Below are positions 55,785 to 64,000 of a stretch of 64,000 bases of DNA, one piece after another (the stretch's first letter is position 1; every line of letters starts with the position of its first letter). Origin of the DNA: Lachnospiraceae bacterium. GTDB lineage: Bacteria > Bacillota > Clostridia > Lachnospirales > Lachnospiraceae. Below the pieces are notes generated by a model, which did no database searches, had not been told where the DNA came from, and worked only from the letters and a program-made list of their open reading frames with translations. The stretch is taken from contig JAFSYI010000096.1 in NCBI GenBank assembly GCA_017450065.1, positions 1-64,000 of the forward strand. The letters are read 5' to 3'. The translations under genes were made by a program, and so were the position numbers.

Positions 55785-57232
55785 AGGTAACGGCAGTCAT
55801 AGCGGAATACAATCCTCTTCATAACGGTCATGTCCGGCATATTAATGCCGCAAGGGAGGCCACCGGAGCTGATTTCCTGCTTGCAGTGATGTCCGGGGAC
55901 TTTGTGCAGCGCGGGGGGCCGGCGGTCGTATCGAAATACGAGCGTACCCGGGCAGTACTTATGTCCGGCGCAGATCTTGTTCTCGAACTGCCTGTGGAAT
56001 ATTCTGCGGGAAGTCTTGAGTTCTTTGCTGCCGGAGCCGTATCTCTCATCCAAAGCTTAGGTATCGTTGACTGCATATCATTCGGATCCGAGTGCGGGGA
56101 TACAGAGCTCCTTAAGGAGGCTTCGGATCATATCGAATTCGTTACTCTTCCCGGTCCGTCTGCGGGAACCTGTATATTAAACAGGCATGATCAGTCAGTG
56201 GTATCCGGATCTACTGAAGCATATGATCCGGTAAAGACACCCTGCATGTCCAACATACGGGATTCTCTAAGCCGCGGTATTAATTATTCGGAAGCCGTCA
56301 ATTCAGATGACGGTATACCCGGTCATATCCGCGATATCCTCAGGCTGCCCAATAATCTTCTGGGGGCCGCATATATCAAAGCAGCAAAGCTGCTTTCATT
56401 TGACTGTGAGTTTCATACATTAAGGCGTACAGGTTCGGACTATCATGATGATTCGGCGGGCGCGCTCTCATCCTCTGCATTGCGCATGGAACTGCTTAAT
56501 CCTTTGACCGCCGGTTTTTATACTGGTGATCAGCATTCGACTGATTTACATAACGTCACAGGCTCTGAATTATTAACTGATCCCGGAGTAAATCAGTCCG
56601 GACCTGCTTCGGAAAAAAGACTGCAGTTCTTAAGCTCCCGCATGCCCGGGAATGTATACGGTTCTCTATGTGAATATCTGAATAAATATCCCGCAATGTC
56701 CGAAGATGACATGAGTCTTCTTCTGTTCTATAAGCTGCAGACGTTTGAAGCTGATCCCGAAGCCCTGACCTGCTTCCTTGATGTATCATCATCTATGGCT
56801 TATAAGATCGTCAGGGAGTATGCCCATGCATCCTCTTTCTCAGACCTCTGCATGAAGTTAAAATCAAAGGACTTAAACTACGCACGTATAAGCCGCGCAC
56901 TTACACATATCCTGCTGGATATAAGAACCGCAGATGTACGGAAATACTCGGAAGAAGGACGGCATTACTATATAAGGCCTCTGGGTTTATGCAGCTCTTC
57001 CTCTGCCATCATGCATGAGCTTAAGCTTCACTCTGATGTTCCCATCATATCGAAGAATGCAGACGCCCCCTCCGTCCTCAGGAAATATTTTCCGGATGAA
57101 ACACGTTATCATCATGCACTGAGTATGTTCAGAAGAGGTATACTTACGTCAGATCTGTATAATAAAACTGCCTGCAGTAAATGCAGACAGTTGTTTATAT
57201 CCGAGTATGAACGTTCACCGGTCATCCTGTAG
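55781..57232 (+). CDS. tmcAL: tRNA(Met) cytidine acetate ligase
   Basis: TmcAL (YlbM) makes N4-acetylcytidine at wobble position 34 of elongator tRNA(Met) from acetate and ATP. The nucleotidyl-transferase-like core is clear: AEYNPLHNGHVRHI with the HxGH site, LLAVMSGDFVQRGGPAVVSK and ADLVLELPVEYS. The C-terminal half is more divergent and carries a longer middle segment with serine- and histidine-rich stretches; the 483 residues exceed the typical 400-430. It starts inside the end of the sensor kinase gene (ATGA overlap), so both are co-translated, an unusual pairing. It converges on the PFL gene with only 21 bases between and no terminator. Confidence 0.9.
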   Translation: MKVTAVIAEYNPLHNGHVRHINAAREATGADFLLAVMSGDFVQRGGPAVVSKYERTRAVLMSGADLVLELPVEYSAGSLEFFAAGAVSLIQSLGIVDCISFGSECGDTELLKEASDHIEFVTLPGPSAGTCILNRHDQSVVSGSTEAYDPVKTPCMSNIRDSLSRGINYSEAVNSDDGIPGHIRDILRLPNNLLGAAYIKAAKLLSFDCEFHTLRRTGSDYHDDSAGALSSSALRMELLNPLTAGFYTGDQHSTDLHNVTGSELLTDPGVNQSGPASEKRLQFLSSRMPGNVYGSLCEYLNKYPAMSEDDMSLLLFYKLQTFEADPEALTCFLDVSSSMAYKIVREYAHASSFSDLCMKLKSKDLNYARISRALTHILLDIRTADVRKYSEEGRHYYIRPLGLCSSSSAIMHELKLHSDVPIISKNADAPSVLRKYFPDETRYHHALSMFRRGILTSDLYNKTACSKCRQLFISEYERSPVIL

Positions 57233-57253
57233 GCCCACATGCATCTGAACCGG

Positions 57254-58618
57254 TCAGTTCTTAAAGCTGTGTATAGGTGCCGGTATCCTTCCCTTACGGT
57301 TTATAAACGCCTCACAGGAATACTGATTGACAGGCATTATCGGAGCATGTCCGAGAAGTCCTCCGAACTCAACCTTCTCTCCCACACCCTTCCCGATAAC
57401 AGGAATTACCCTTACGGCCGTTGTTTTCTGGTTTACCATACCTATAGCCATCTCATCTGCAATTATTCCGGATATCGTAGAAGCCGCTGTATCTCCCGGT
57501 ATTGCGATCATATCAAGTCCCACCGAGCATACACAGGTCATTGCTTCCAGCTTTTCAAGCGTAAGACTTCCTGCTTCAACTGCATCTATCATGCCCTGAT
57601 CCTCACTGACGGGAATAAATGCTCCGCTAAGGCCTCCTACATATGAAGATGCCATTACGCCGCCCTTCTTAACCTGATCGTTTAGAAGAGCCAGAGCCGC
57701 AGTCGTTCCCGGCGCTCCCGCTTGCTCAAGTCCTATCTCACATAATATGTCTGCAACAGAGTCCCCTACCGCCGGTGTCGGTGCGAGAGAAAGATCCACT
57801 ATTCCAAACGGAACCCCAAGTCTTCTCGATGCCTCTCCTGCAACAAGCTGTCCTACCCTTGTAACCTTAAAAGCCGTCTTCTTTATCGTCTCGCACAGAA
57901 CCTCAAAGCTCTCTCCCCTGACTTTTTTAAGAACGGTATTAACCACTCCCGGTCCACTTACACCGACATTTATTATCGCGTCAGCCTCAGTAACGCCATG
58001 GAAGGCTCCTGCCATAAATGGATTATCATCCGGTGCGTTGCAGAATACCACAAGCTTGGCACAGCCAAGTGAATCTGCGTCCCCGGTGGCTTCGGCGGTT
58101 TCTTTTATAATCTGTCCCATAAGCCGTACTGCATCCATATTTATACCGGTGCGGGTCGATCCCAGATTAACGGAGCTGCATACCAGTGATGTCTGTGAAA
58201 GAGCCATGGGAATAGACCGTATCAGATTCTCTTCACCTTTGGTCATTCCCTTCGATACAAGAGCCGAATATCCTCCTATAAAGTTAACTCCCACTTCCTT
58301 GGCGGCTTCGTCAAGAGTCTGTGCGATCAAAGCATAATCCTCCGGGGATTTACAGGCCGAAGCCCCGACAAGAGCAATGGGGGTAACCGATATCCTTTTA
58401 TTCACGATCGGAATACCATACTCGCGTTCAATCTCCTTGCCCACCGAAACAAGATCCTTTGCCTTGCCGGTTATCTTTCTGAATATGTTAGACCGAAGCT
58501 TTTCAAGGTCATCCGTAATGCAGTCAAGAAGGCTTATACCCAGCGTGATAGTCCTTACATCGAGGTTTTCCTTCTCGATCATTTCATTTGTTTCTTTTAC
58601 TTCAAATATATTTATCAT
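57254..58618 (-). CDS. PFL family protein (UPF0210/DUF711)
   Basis: The 454-residue protein matches the UPF0210 family: [13 protein letters not shown] near the start, [36 protein letters not shown], and [17 protein letters not shown]. The fold resembles pyruvate formate-lyase-like barrels, but no reaction is established and it lacks a glycyl radical loop. It follows an ACT-domain gene by 47 bases; the two are neighbours in many Firmicutes and probably act together, the ACT protein perhaps as a ligand-binding regulator. Confidence 0.9.
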   Translation of the reverse strand: MINIFEVKETNEMIEKENLDVRTITLGISLLDCITDDLEKLRSNIFRKITGKAKDLVSVGKEIEREYGIPIVNKRISVTPIALVGASACKSPEDYALIAQTLDEAAKEVGVNFIGGYSALVSKGMTKGEENLIRSIPMALSQTSLVCSSVNLGSTRTGINMDAVRLMGQIIKETAEATGDADSLGCAKLVVFCNAPDDNPFMAGAFHGVTEADAIINVGVSGPGVVNTVLKKVRGESFEVLCETIKKTAFKVTRVGQLVAGEASRRLGVPFGIVDLSLAPTPAVGDSVADILCEIGLEQAGAPGTTAALALLNDQVKKGGVMASSYVGGLSGAFIPVSEDQGMIDAVEAGSLTLEKLEAMTCVCSVGLDMIAIPGDTAASTISGIIADEMAIGMVNQKTTAVRVIPVIGKGVGEKVEFGGLLGHAPIMPVNQYSCEAFINRKGRIPAPIHSFKN

Positions 58619-58665
58619 TATTCCGTTCCCTATACATTAAAACAGCTGTTCCCTCACAGCCGCAC

Positions 58666-58938
58666 TCAGACTCTGTGCATACTGTTGAATATGTCTTCCC
58701 TCTGGCACCTTATCACAACGCCTATCTCATCACCTATCTGATCAAGCTCATCCGCAATATCTCCGAACGGCTTGCTTGAATCGTTCATGTCAACGATCAT
58801 CATCATGTTAAAGTATCCTTGAACTATTGTCTGGGAAATATCCAGGATATTTATCCTGTTATTTGCCAGATATGTACATACCTTGGCTATGATCCCCACT
58901 GTATCTTTGCCAACTACCGTAATAATTGTTTTCTTCAT
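58666..58938 (-). CDS. ACT domain protein (UPF0237)
   Basis: A single 90-residue ACT domain: KKTIITVVGKDTVGIIAKVCTYLANNRINILDISQ, ending in HRV. ACT domains bind amino acids or similar ligands. It lies directly upstream of the PFL family gene, its conserved neighbour. The ATG at 58938 follows GGAAGAG. Confidence 0.92.
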   Translation of the reverse strand: MKKTIITVVGKDTVGIIAKVCTYLANNRINILDISQTIVQGYFNMMMIVDMNDSSKPFGDIADELDQIGDEIGVVIRCQREDIFNSMHRV

Positions 58939-59027
58939 CTTACTCTTCCTTCCGGGTATAAGTATCTGTTTTTTTATGTTCTGTAAGTTATCTTTTTATC
59001 CGGGCTGCATATGCAGTTATGAGGTTT

Positions 59028-59825
59028 TCATACCGTTACCGCTTCACTTATAACATCTCTTGCCGCGACCTTTATCCTGAAATCCTCCGGTCTGTACTTA
59101 TTGTCACTCATAAGCACTTCGAGACGTACCGTTTCATAAGCCAGCTCCGCAAGATTATTTTCATGACTCAGATGTCCCAAAAATACCGTTTTGAGATTGT
59201 CATGCAGCAGTCTGTTAAGAAGCTTACCTGATGTTTCATTCGAAAGATGTCCTTTATCTCCCAGTATCCTGCACTTAAGCTGATAAGGATACTTCCCGAC
59301 CTGCAGCATATTAACGTCATGATTGGCTTCAAGAAGCAGCGCATCCACCCCAAAGAAATTATCAACAATATAGTCGTTGTATTTCCCGAGATCGCTTAAT
59401 ATGCCTACCGCCTTATCTCCGTTACCTATCCTGTAGGCAACCGGATCTGCCGCGTCATGGCTTATCCTCACCGGATTCACCTTAAGCTCATTCACTTTAA
59501 AAGGTACGTCTGCCTCGATCACCCTGAACAGCTCAGCCGGTATATTTCCAAGTCCCTTTATACCCTTTATCGCATCTATCGTGCCCCTGGTCCCGTACAT
59601 CGGAATTCCGTAACGGCGGGCAAGCACTCCCAGCCCCGCCACATGATCCGAATGCTCATGTGTGATCAGGATCCCGTTAAGCTCACCTGTTTTCAGTCCT
59701 ATCGAATTAAGCCCGTCTTCAATCTTCTTACCGCTGATGCCCGCGTCAACAATCAGGTGGGTATTGTCATCGCCCACATAGATACAGTTTCCGCTGCTCC
59801 CGCTCGCAATACTGCATAATCGCAT
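59028..59825 (-). CDS. MBL-fold metallohydrolase, YycJ/WalJ-like
   Basis: A 265-residue metallo-beta-lactamase-fold protein with an N-terminal SIASGSSGNCIYVGDD, the metal motif THEHSDHVAGL (HxHxDH), LLLEANHD and FLGHLSHENN. These features match the YycJ/WalJ group, thought to be nucleases related to RNase J/ExoA. ATG 59825 is chosen for its GGGGAG 6 bases upstream; a longer frame from 59912 overlaps the FtsA-like gene. It is not next to walRK here, unlike in Bacillus. Confidence 0.88.
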   Translation of the reverse strand: MRLCSIASGSSGNCIYVGDDNTHLIVDAGISGKKIEDGLNSIGLKTGELNGILITHEHSDHVAGLGVLARRYGIPMYGTRGTIDAIKGIKGLGNIPAELFRVIEADVPFKVNELKVNPVRISHDAADPVAYRIGNGDKAVGILSDLGKYNDYIVDNFFGVDALLLEANHDVNMLQVGKYPYQLKCRILGDKGHLSNETSGKLLNRLLHDNLKTVFLGHLSHENNLAELAYETVRLEVLMSDNKYRPEDFRIKVAARDVISEAVTV

Positions 59826-59889
59826 ATTTTTCTCCCCATTTTCTCTAATTAAATATTTCTCCCTGAAAGACAAAATATCATCGATTGCT

Positions 59890-62265
59890 TCATGCCTCCC
59901 AGTAAATCTCAATTACGTCCCCCGATTTTATGGGTTCATTGAAGATAGCCGCCCTGTCATTAAGCCTGGTTACTACCGCATGCCCCTGGGGTTTTGACAG
60001 ATCAAAATCAATGAATTCAAATACATCCACGTAAATATATTCCTTCTTACCGGTCAGCCTTACATCCTCGCCGTTGACCCTGACAACGATGCTCATGTCA
60101 GTCTCATTGCTTCCGCCGTTATCTGCTGATACATCCGATGATACATTATCAGTCTGTGGTTGACCCGTCGCATTATTAACAGGCTGACCGGTATCGGCTG
60201 AGCCGGCCGGCTCATCAATACCCAGGTCGGCGCTTACCTTCTTAAGCGCATTAAGGGTATCCTCCATTATATCGCCTGTGCCGCTGTCCGGTGCTTCATT
60301 ATCTTTATTACGCTCATCACCTTCAGCCCGGTCTTTTTCTGCCGGTCCCGCAGCTGTTTCAGTGCCTTCTTCAGACGTCTGCCGTTCTTCTTCAGCAATC
60401 CGGCTGTCCTCTCCGGAATGAACATCATCATATCCGTCTTCCTCATCATCATCCGGAAGCTCTTCATAACTGAGATAATCCTCTTCCTTATCAACATCCG
60501 ACAGGCTCAGTTCCTCAAGCGTCCATATGATCGAGAAATTACTGTATACAAGCGTATTCTTATCCGCAAGCTTGTTGTTCACATAGATGTTCATGCCTTC
60601 TTTAAGGGTTACATCCATAAACGAAGCGATCTGTTCAACAGTATAGTAATCAAGAAGCTTGATATTATCATTCTCCCGGATTTCGTAATAACCGGATTCC
60701 AGCTCACCGTTTACCTCAGCATACTTGGGAAGGGCTACCGGTGTATCATTTACAATGACCGTAAGGGTAGAATCATACTCCTTAAGCTTGTTGATCATCG
60801 CGGATGCCGGAGCGCCTGCCGTGGATTCGGTAACCGTTATCTTATCTCCTGCCCGTATGGCTGTATTAATGCTTACTTCTTCATCATTTATCTTAACCAC
60901 TGCCGTCTCGCCCAGCTCACCGCGTATCATATGAGGAGTTCCGTTCAGTGTAAAGCTCAGTGCCTGACCGCGCTTCGGGAACAGTCCTTCATTGGGGAAG
61001 CCTGCCTGTATTGCAGCATCAACCACCATAAGATGACCGTTATCATACAGCTTGACGCGGTCACCGTTGAAGTTAACATATATAAAGTTATTCTTGGAGT
61101 CATAGAAATTAAGACAGATACCTATCGGGGTTACAAACATTGAATCCATATTGGGATTCTCTATCTGATAATCTATTTCCTTAAGAACCTCTTCACCCCT
61201 CAATGCACATCTCTGCCTGCTTATACCCTGCTCATCCGCCAGCATCTGAGCGAAGATCGGAAGCTTACCGCCACCGCCCACGACAAAGATGGCACTGACC
61301 GGTTCATCACCGTTAAGCTCCTTTATTTTGTCACTTATCTCTTTGGTCATGGTTCTTACAACAGGCTCAACTATCTTATCTATCTCTTCGGATGTGATCT
61401 TCTGCTGGATACCCATGATATCATTATATTTTATGACTTTTTTACCATATGAAGTCTTGATCTCCTCACCTGTTGAGAAATCCACAAGGCACTGCTTGAC
61501 AATGGCTTCCGTGAGCTCGTCTCCTGCCATCGGTATCATTCCGTAAGCAACAATGCTTCCATCCTTGGTGATCGAAATATCCGATGTACCTGCTCCGACA
61601 TCCACCAGTGCGAGGTTAAGCATCCTGAAGCTCTCCGGTATAGCTACCTGTATTGCCGCAATAGGCTCGAGGGTAAGGTTTGCCACCTGAAGATCGGCTA
61701 CCTCAACCGCCCTGTACAGGCCGTCAACAACATCATCCGGGAGGAAGGTCGCTATAAGCTCAACCGAGATCCTTTTCGCTTTATGCTTGTCAAGCACGCT
61801 GATCTGAAGTCCGTTCATGTAATAATGCACTACGGTATATCCGACACAGTAGAATCTGGTTTCCGACTTATTGCTCTCGGTCAGCTCTTCAAACGCCTTC
61901 TCAACGCCCAACATTTCAAGGCTGTGGATATCTTCCGTATCAATGGTCTTATCCTCGGCGAATTCGATTTCCGCATTTGCATTAACAGTCTTTAAGACAC
62001 GGCCGGCTGCAGCTATACATACTTCGTTAAGCGTCTTTCCGATCTGGTTCTCAAGCTTCTGTTTTACATCCGCTATAGATCTTCCCACGGTGTTGATATC
62101 GTGTATCTGCCCGTCAAGCATCGATCTTGATTCATGCTCCCTGACGCACTGCGCCACTACATGAAACTTATCACCTGTCTTGTATCCTACCGTTCCAACA
62201 AGACTCCTTGTACCGATATCAAGTCCGAAAACAAGCTGACCCGGATTCTTCTTATCCTCTTCCAT
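59890..62265 (-). CDS. Large FtsA/PilM-like actin-fold ATPase
   Basis: The first 400 residues form an actin-like ATPase of the FtsA/PilM group: phosphate-1 block VFGLDIGTRSLVGTVG, a 1C-like insertion, phosphate-2 LALVDVGAGTSDISI and the adenosine block IFVVGGGGKLPIFAQML. The rest is not FtsA-like: residues about 400-590 are beta-rich, about 590-720 is a highly acidic, Ser/Gly-rich disordered linker, and the last 65 residues (MSIVVRVNGEDVRL ... VIEIYWEA) look like a ThiS-type beta-grasp domain. At 791 residues it is nearly twice FtsA length. ATG 62265 has GTGAGG 6 bases upstream and overlaps the coaE end by 14 bases. Role in division or envelope assembly is inferred. Confidence 0.82.
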   Translation of the reverse strand: MEEDKKNPGQLVFGLDIGTRSLVGTVGYKTGDKFHVVAQCVREHESRSMLDGQIHDINTVGRSIADVKQKLENQIGKTLNEVCIAAAGRVLKTVNANAEIEFAEDKTIDTEDIHSLEMLGVEKAFEELTESNKSETRFYCVGYTVVHYYMNGLQISVLDKHKAKRISVELIATFLPDDVVDGLYRAVEVADLQVANLTLEPIAAIQVAIPESFRMLNLALVDVGAGTSDISITKDGSIVAYGMIPMAGDELTEAIVKQCLVDFSTGEEIKTSYGKKVIKYNDIMGIQQKITSEEIDKIVEPVVRTMTKEISDKIKELNGDEPVSAIFVVGGGGKLPIFAQMLADEQGISRQRCALRGEEVLKEIDYQIENPNMDSMFVTPIGICLNFYDSKNNFIYVNFNGDRVKLYDNGHLMVVDAAIQAGFPNEGLFPKRGQALSFTLNGTPHMIRGELGETAVVKINDEEVSINTAIRAGDKITVTESTAGAPASAMINKLKEYDSTLTVIVNDTPVALPKYAEVNGELESGYYEIRENDNIKLLDYYTVEQIASFMDVTLKEGMNIYVNNKLADKNTLVYSNFSIIWTLEELSLSDVDKEEDYLSYEELPDDDEEDGYDDVHSGEDSRIAEEERQTSEEGTETAAGPAEKDRAEGDERNKDNEAPDSGTGDIMEDTLNALKKVSADLGIDEPAGSADTGQPVNNATGQPQTDNVSSDVSADNGGSNETDMSIVVRVNGEDVRLTGKKEYIYVDVFEFIDFDLSKPQGHAVVTRLNDRAAIFNEPIKSGDVIEIYWEA

Positions 62266-62878
62266 ATCTGTCCTCACTGATTTTTTCTATTATCTGTTTC
62301 CTTGTGGTCTCAAGGTCTCCGTTATTCTCAATAACATAATCACAGTTAGCCCTGAATACAGCGTCATCATTCTGGCTCTTCATGATATCCCTTATCTTCT
62401 CATCGGAATATCCGCGGCTTGCCTTAAGCCGGGACGCCCTTATCTCTTCGTCGGCATATATATACCAGAGCTCATCGCAGATTTCCTTATAGCCGTCCTC
62501 TATAAGCAGGGCCGCCTCTATGAACAGCCAGTCCACATCCCCCATTTTCCTGTGTTCCTCAATAAGGTTAAGTATATACTCCTTCACACGGGGATGAACG
62601 ATTTCGTTTACCTGTCTTAAAAGCTTCCTGTTTCCTTTATCAAATATACGCGCAGCCATGGCTTTTTTATCAATCTCGCCGTCAGCGCCGAGGATATCCC
62701 CGCCAAGAAGCTCTACAAGCTCCTCATGGCATTTCTGTCCTTTCTTCTCCACCTCATGCGCCGCTTTATCGGCAATGATCACAAAGCAGCTGCAGTTATT
62801 CCTGATAATGTCGAGTACAGTGGATTTTCCGGCACCCACTCCCCCGGTTATTCCTATGATCTTCATTGAGTTAATCAT
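62252..62878 (-). CDS. coaE: Dephospho-CoA kinase
   Basis: CoaE phosphorylates dephospho-CoA, the last step of coenzyme A synthesis. The P-loop GITGGVGAGKST lies near the N-terminus, with ADKAAHEVEKKGQ, HPRVKEYI and the lid segment RASRGYSDEKIRDI. The start is ATG 62878 or ATG 62866; neither has a strong ribosome binding site, which fits translational coupling to polA, whose stop is 22 bases upstream. Length 208 is normal. Confidence 0.95.
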   Translation of the reverse strand: MINSMKIIGITGGVGAGKSTVLDIIRNNCSCFVIIADKAAHEVEKKGQKCHEELVELLGGDILGADGEIDKKAMAARIFDKGNRKLLRQVNEIVHPRVKEYILNLIEEHRKMGDVDWLFIEAALLIEDGYKEICDELWYIYADEEIRASRLKASRGYSDEKIRDIMKSQNDDAVFRANCDYVIENNGDLETTRKQIIEKISEDRYGRG

Positions 62879-62900
62879 CTTAAATTATATTTCTTATAAT

Positions 62901-64000
62901 TTACTTTGCCTGGTACCAGTCTGTTCCGGTTGATAGCTGTGCTTTAAGCTGAACCGACAGGACTGCTGCCTTCTCCATCTCTTCAACCAGCAGCGCACTT
63001 ACCCTGTCCTTCTCATCCATGGGTGTCTCAAGCAGCAGTTCATCATGCACCTGCAGGATCATCCTGGCCTTAGATCCCTCGGCTTTAAGCCGCCTTAATA
63101 CATTTATCATGGCTATCTTCATTATATCTGCCGCAGTTCCCTGAATGGGAGCATTCATGGCCACCCTCTCCCCGAAGGAACGCTGCATGAAGTTACCGCT
63201 TGACAGTTCGGGAACCGGACGGCGTCTGTTAAACATCGTCGTCACATATCCTTTGTCCCTGGCTCCCTTAACCAGCGAATCCACGAATTCCTTCACCTTG
63301 GGATAGGTCTCAAAATATCTGTTTATGAATGACTTGGCCTCCTTAACCGAGATACTTAAGTCCTGGCTGAGACCGAATGAGCTTATTCCGTATATGATAC
63401 CGAAATTAACCGCCTTGGCATTCCTTCGCTGCTGGTCGGTAACCTCTTCAAACGGAATATGGAATACCTCCGAAGCGGTTATCCTGTGTATATCCGCTTC
63501 ACTGTTATACGCTTCGATAAGCTTCTCATCTCCGGACATATGCGCCATGATCCTGAGCTCGATCTGCGAATAGTCTGCATCCACGAAAATATATCCGTCC
63601 TCAGGCACGAATATCTTCCTGATAAGCCTTCCCTGTTCCATCCTGACGGGAATATTCTGAAGATTGGGATCTGAGGAGCTGAGACGTCCTGTAGCCGTTA
63701 TCGTCTGATGAAAGGTCGAATGTATCCTGTTATCCTTCCCAATGCAGGGATATAACCCGTCAACATAGGTCGACTTTAACTTGGCAAGCCCCCTGTACTT
63801 AAGGATATCCGCAACAAAGGGATAATCGGGTGCAAGCTTTTCAAGTATATCTGCAGAGGTCGAATACCCGCTCTTATTCTTCTTGCCGCCGGGTATCTTC
63901 ATCTTCTCAAACAGTATGTCTCCAAGCTGTTTGGGCGAATTGATGTTAAAATCATCACCCGCCGCCTCATGGATGGAATCCTCAAGCAGCTTTATCTGCT
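62901..64000 (-). CDS. polA: DNA polymerase I, C-terminal part (5' end outside window)
   Basis: The last 365 residues of family A DNA polymerase; the frame is open to the right edge. It contains the thumb-palm transition (FNINSPKQLGDILFEKM), motif A DADYSQIELRIMAHMSGD, the O helix QRRNAKAVNFGIIYGISSFGLSQ, GYVTTMFNRRR and motif C QVHDELLLETP. These give template binding, dNTP selection and catalysis in repair and Okazaki fragment maturation. The polA-coaE order is common in Clostridia. Confidence 0.97.
   Translation of the reverse strand, partial: QIKLLEDSIHEAAGDDFNINSPKQLGDILFEKMKIPGGKKNKSGYSTSADILEKLAPDYPFVADILKYRGLAKLKSTYVDGLYPCIGKDNRIHSTFHQTITATGRLSSSDPNLQNIPVRMEQGRLIRKIFVPEDGYIFVDADYSQIELRIMAHMSGDEKLIEAYNSEADIHRITASEVFHIPFEEVTDQQRRNAKAVNFGIIYGISSFGLSQDLSISVKEAKSFINRYFETYPKVKEFVDSLVKGARDKGYVTTMFNRRRPVPELSSGNFMQRSFGERVAMNAPIQGTAADIMKIAMINVLRRLKAEGSKARMILQVHDELLLETPMDEKDRVSALLVEEMEKAAVLSVQLKAQLSTGTDWYQAK

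Overview
The window looks like a chromosomal segment of a Gram-positive anaerobe of the class Clostridia, most likely a Lachnospiraceae-type bacterium. The evidence is the housekeeping gene content (short AlaRS variant, DUF6472, the PFL/ACT pair, AsnA, rpsU), TTGACA/TATAAT promoters, strong AGGAGG-type ribosome binding sites and a Bacillus/Clostridium-like plsX-acpP-rnc-smc-ftsY-ylxM-ffh-rpsP-khpA-rimM gene order. Almost everything reads on the minus strand; only a hybrid sensor kinase and tmcAL read on the plus strand.

Region 1 (1-21481) is one uninterrupted minus-strand reading frame of at least 7160 codons whose 3' end lies outside the window. It encodes a secreted giant adhesin: signal peptide, a choice-of-anchor-A-like head, a pilin-linkage-type module, then about 55 SpaA/Cna_B-like isopeptide modules. 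Eighteen of these modules form a unit of about 5.83 kb that is present twice in tandem. Its 400-base upstream region carries several hairpins.

Region 2 (21.8-29.7 kb) holds scpA-scpB, a membrane-anchored metallophosphoesterase, rpsU with an attenuator-like leader, alaS, asnA, a YgjP-like metallopeptidase and a DUF6472 protein. Region 3 (29.8-40.6 kb) is an accessory-looking block: a LacI-like-sensor/GGDEF protein, two tandem 7TM-EAL paralogues, a zinc-ribbon/TM protein with a toxin-nuclease-like tail, a possible 41-codon gene and a heterodimeric ABC exporter pair. It may be one co-directional transcription unit downstream of rimM.

Region 4 (40.7-53.1 kb) is the conserved translation/secretion/lipid/chromosome block: rimM, khpA, rpsP, ffh, ylxM, an inserted threonine dehydratase, ftsY, smc, rnc, acpP, plsX, rpmF and pta. 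A small palindrome-rich element with 20-bp direct repeats lies between khpA and rimM. Region 5 (53.2-64 kb) has the divergent kinase-tmcAL pair, then the PFL and ACT genes, a YycJ-like MBL protein, an oversized FtsA-like ATPase, coaE and the 3' end of polA.

Functionally the window joins chromosome condensation (Smc, ScpA, ScpB), co-translational targeting (Ffh, FtsY), translation factors and acetyl-phosphate metabolism with a surface-adhesion gene and a c-di-GMP turnover cluster. No rRNA, tRNA, CRISPR array, prophage or transposase gene was recognised.
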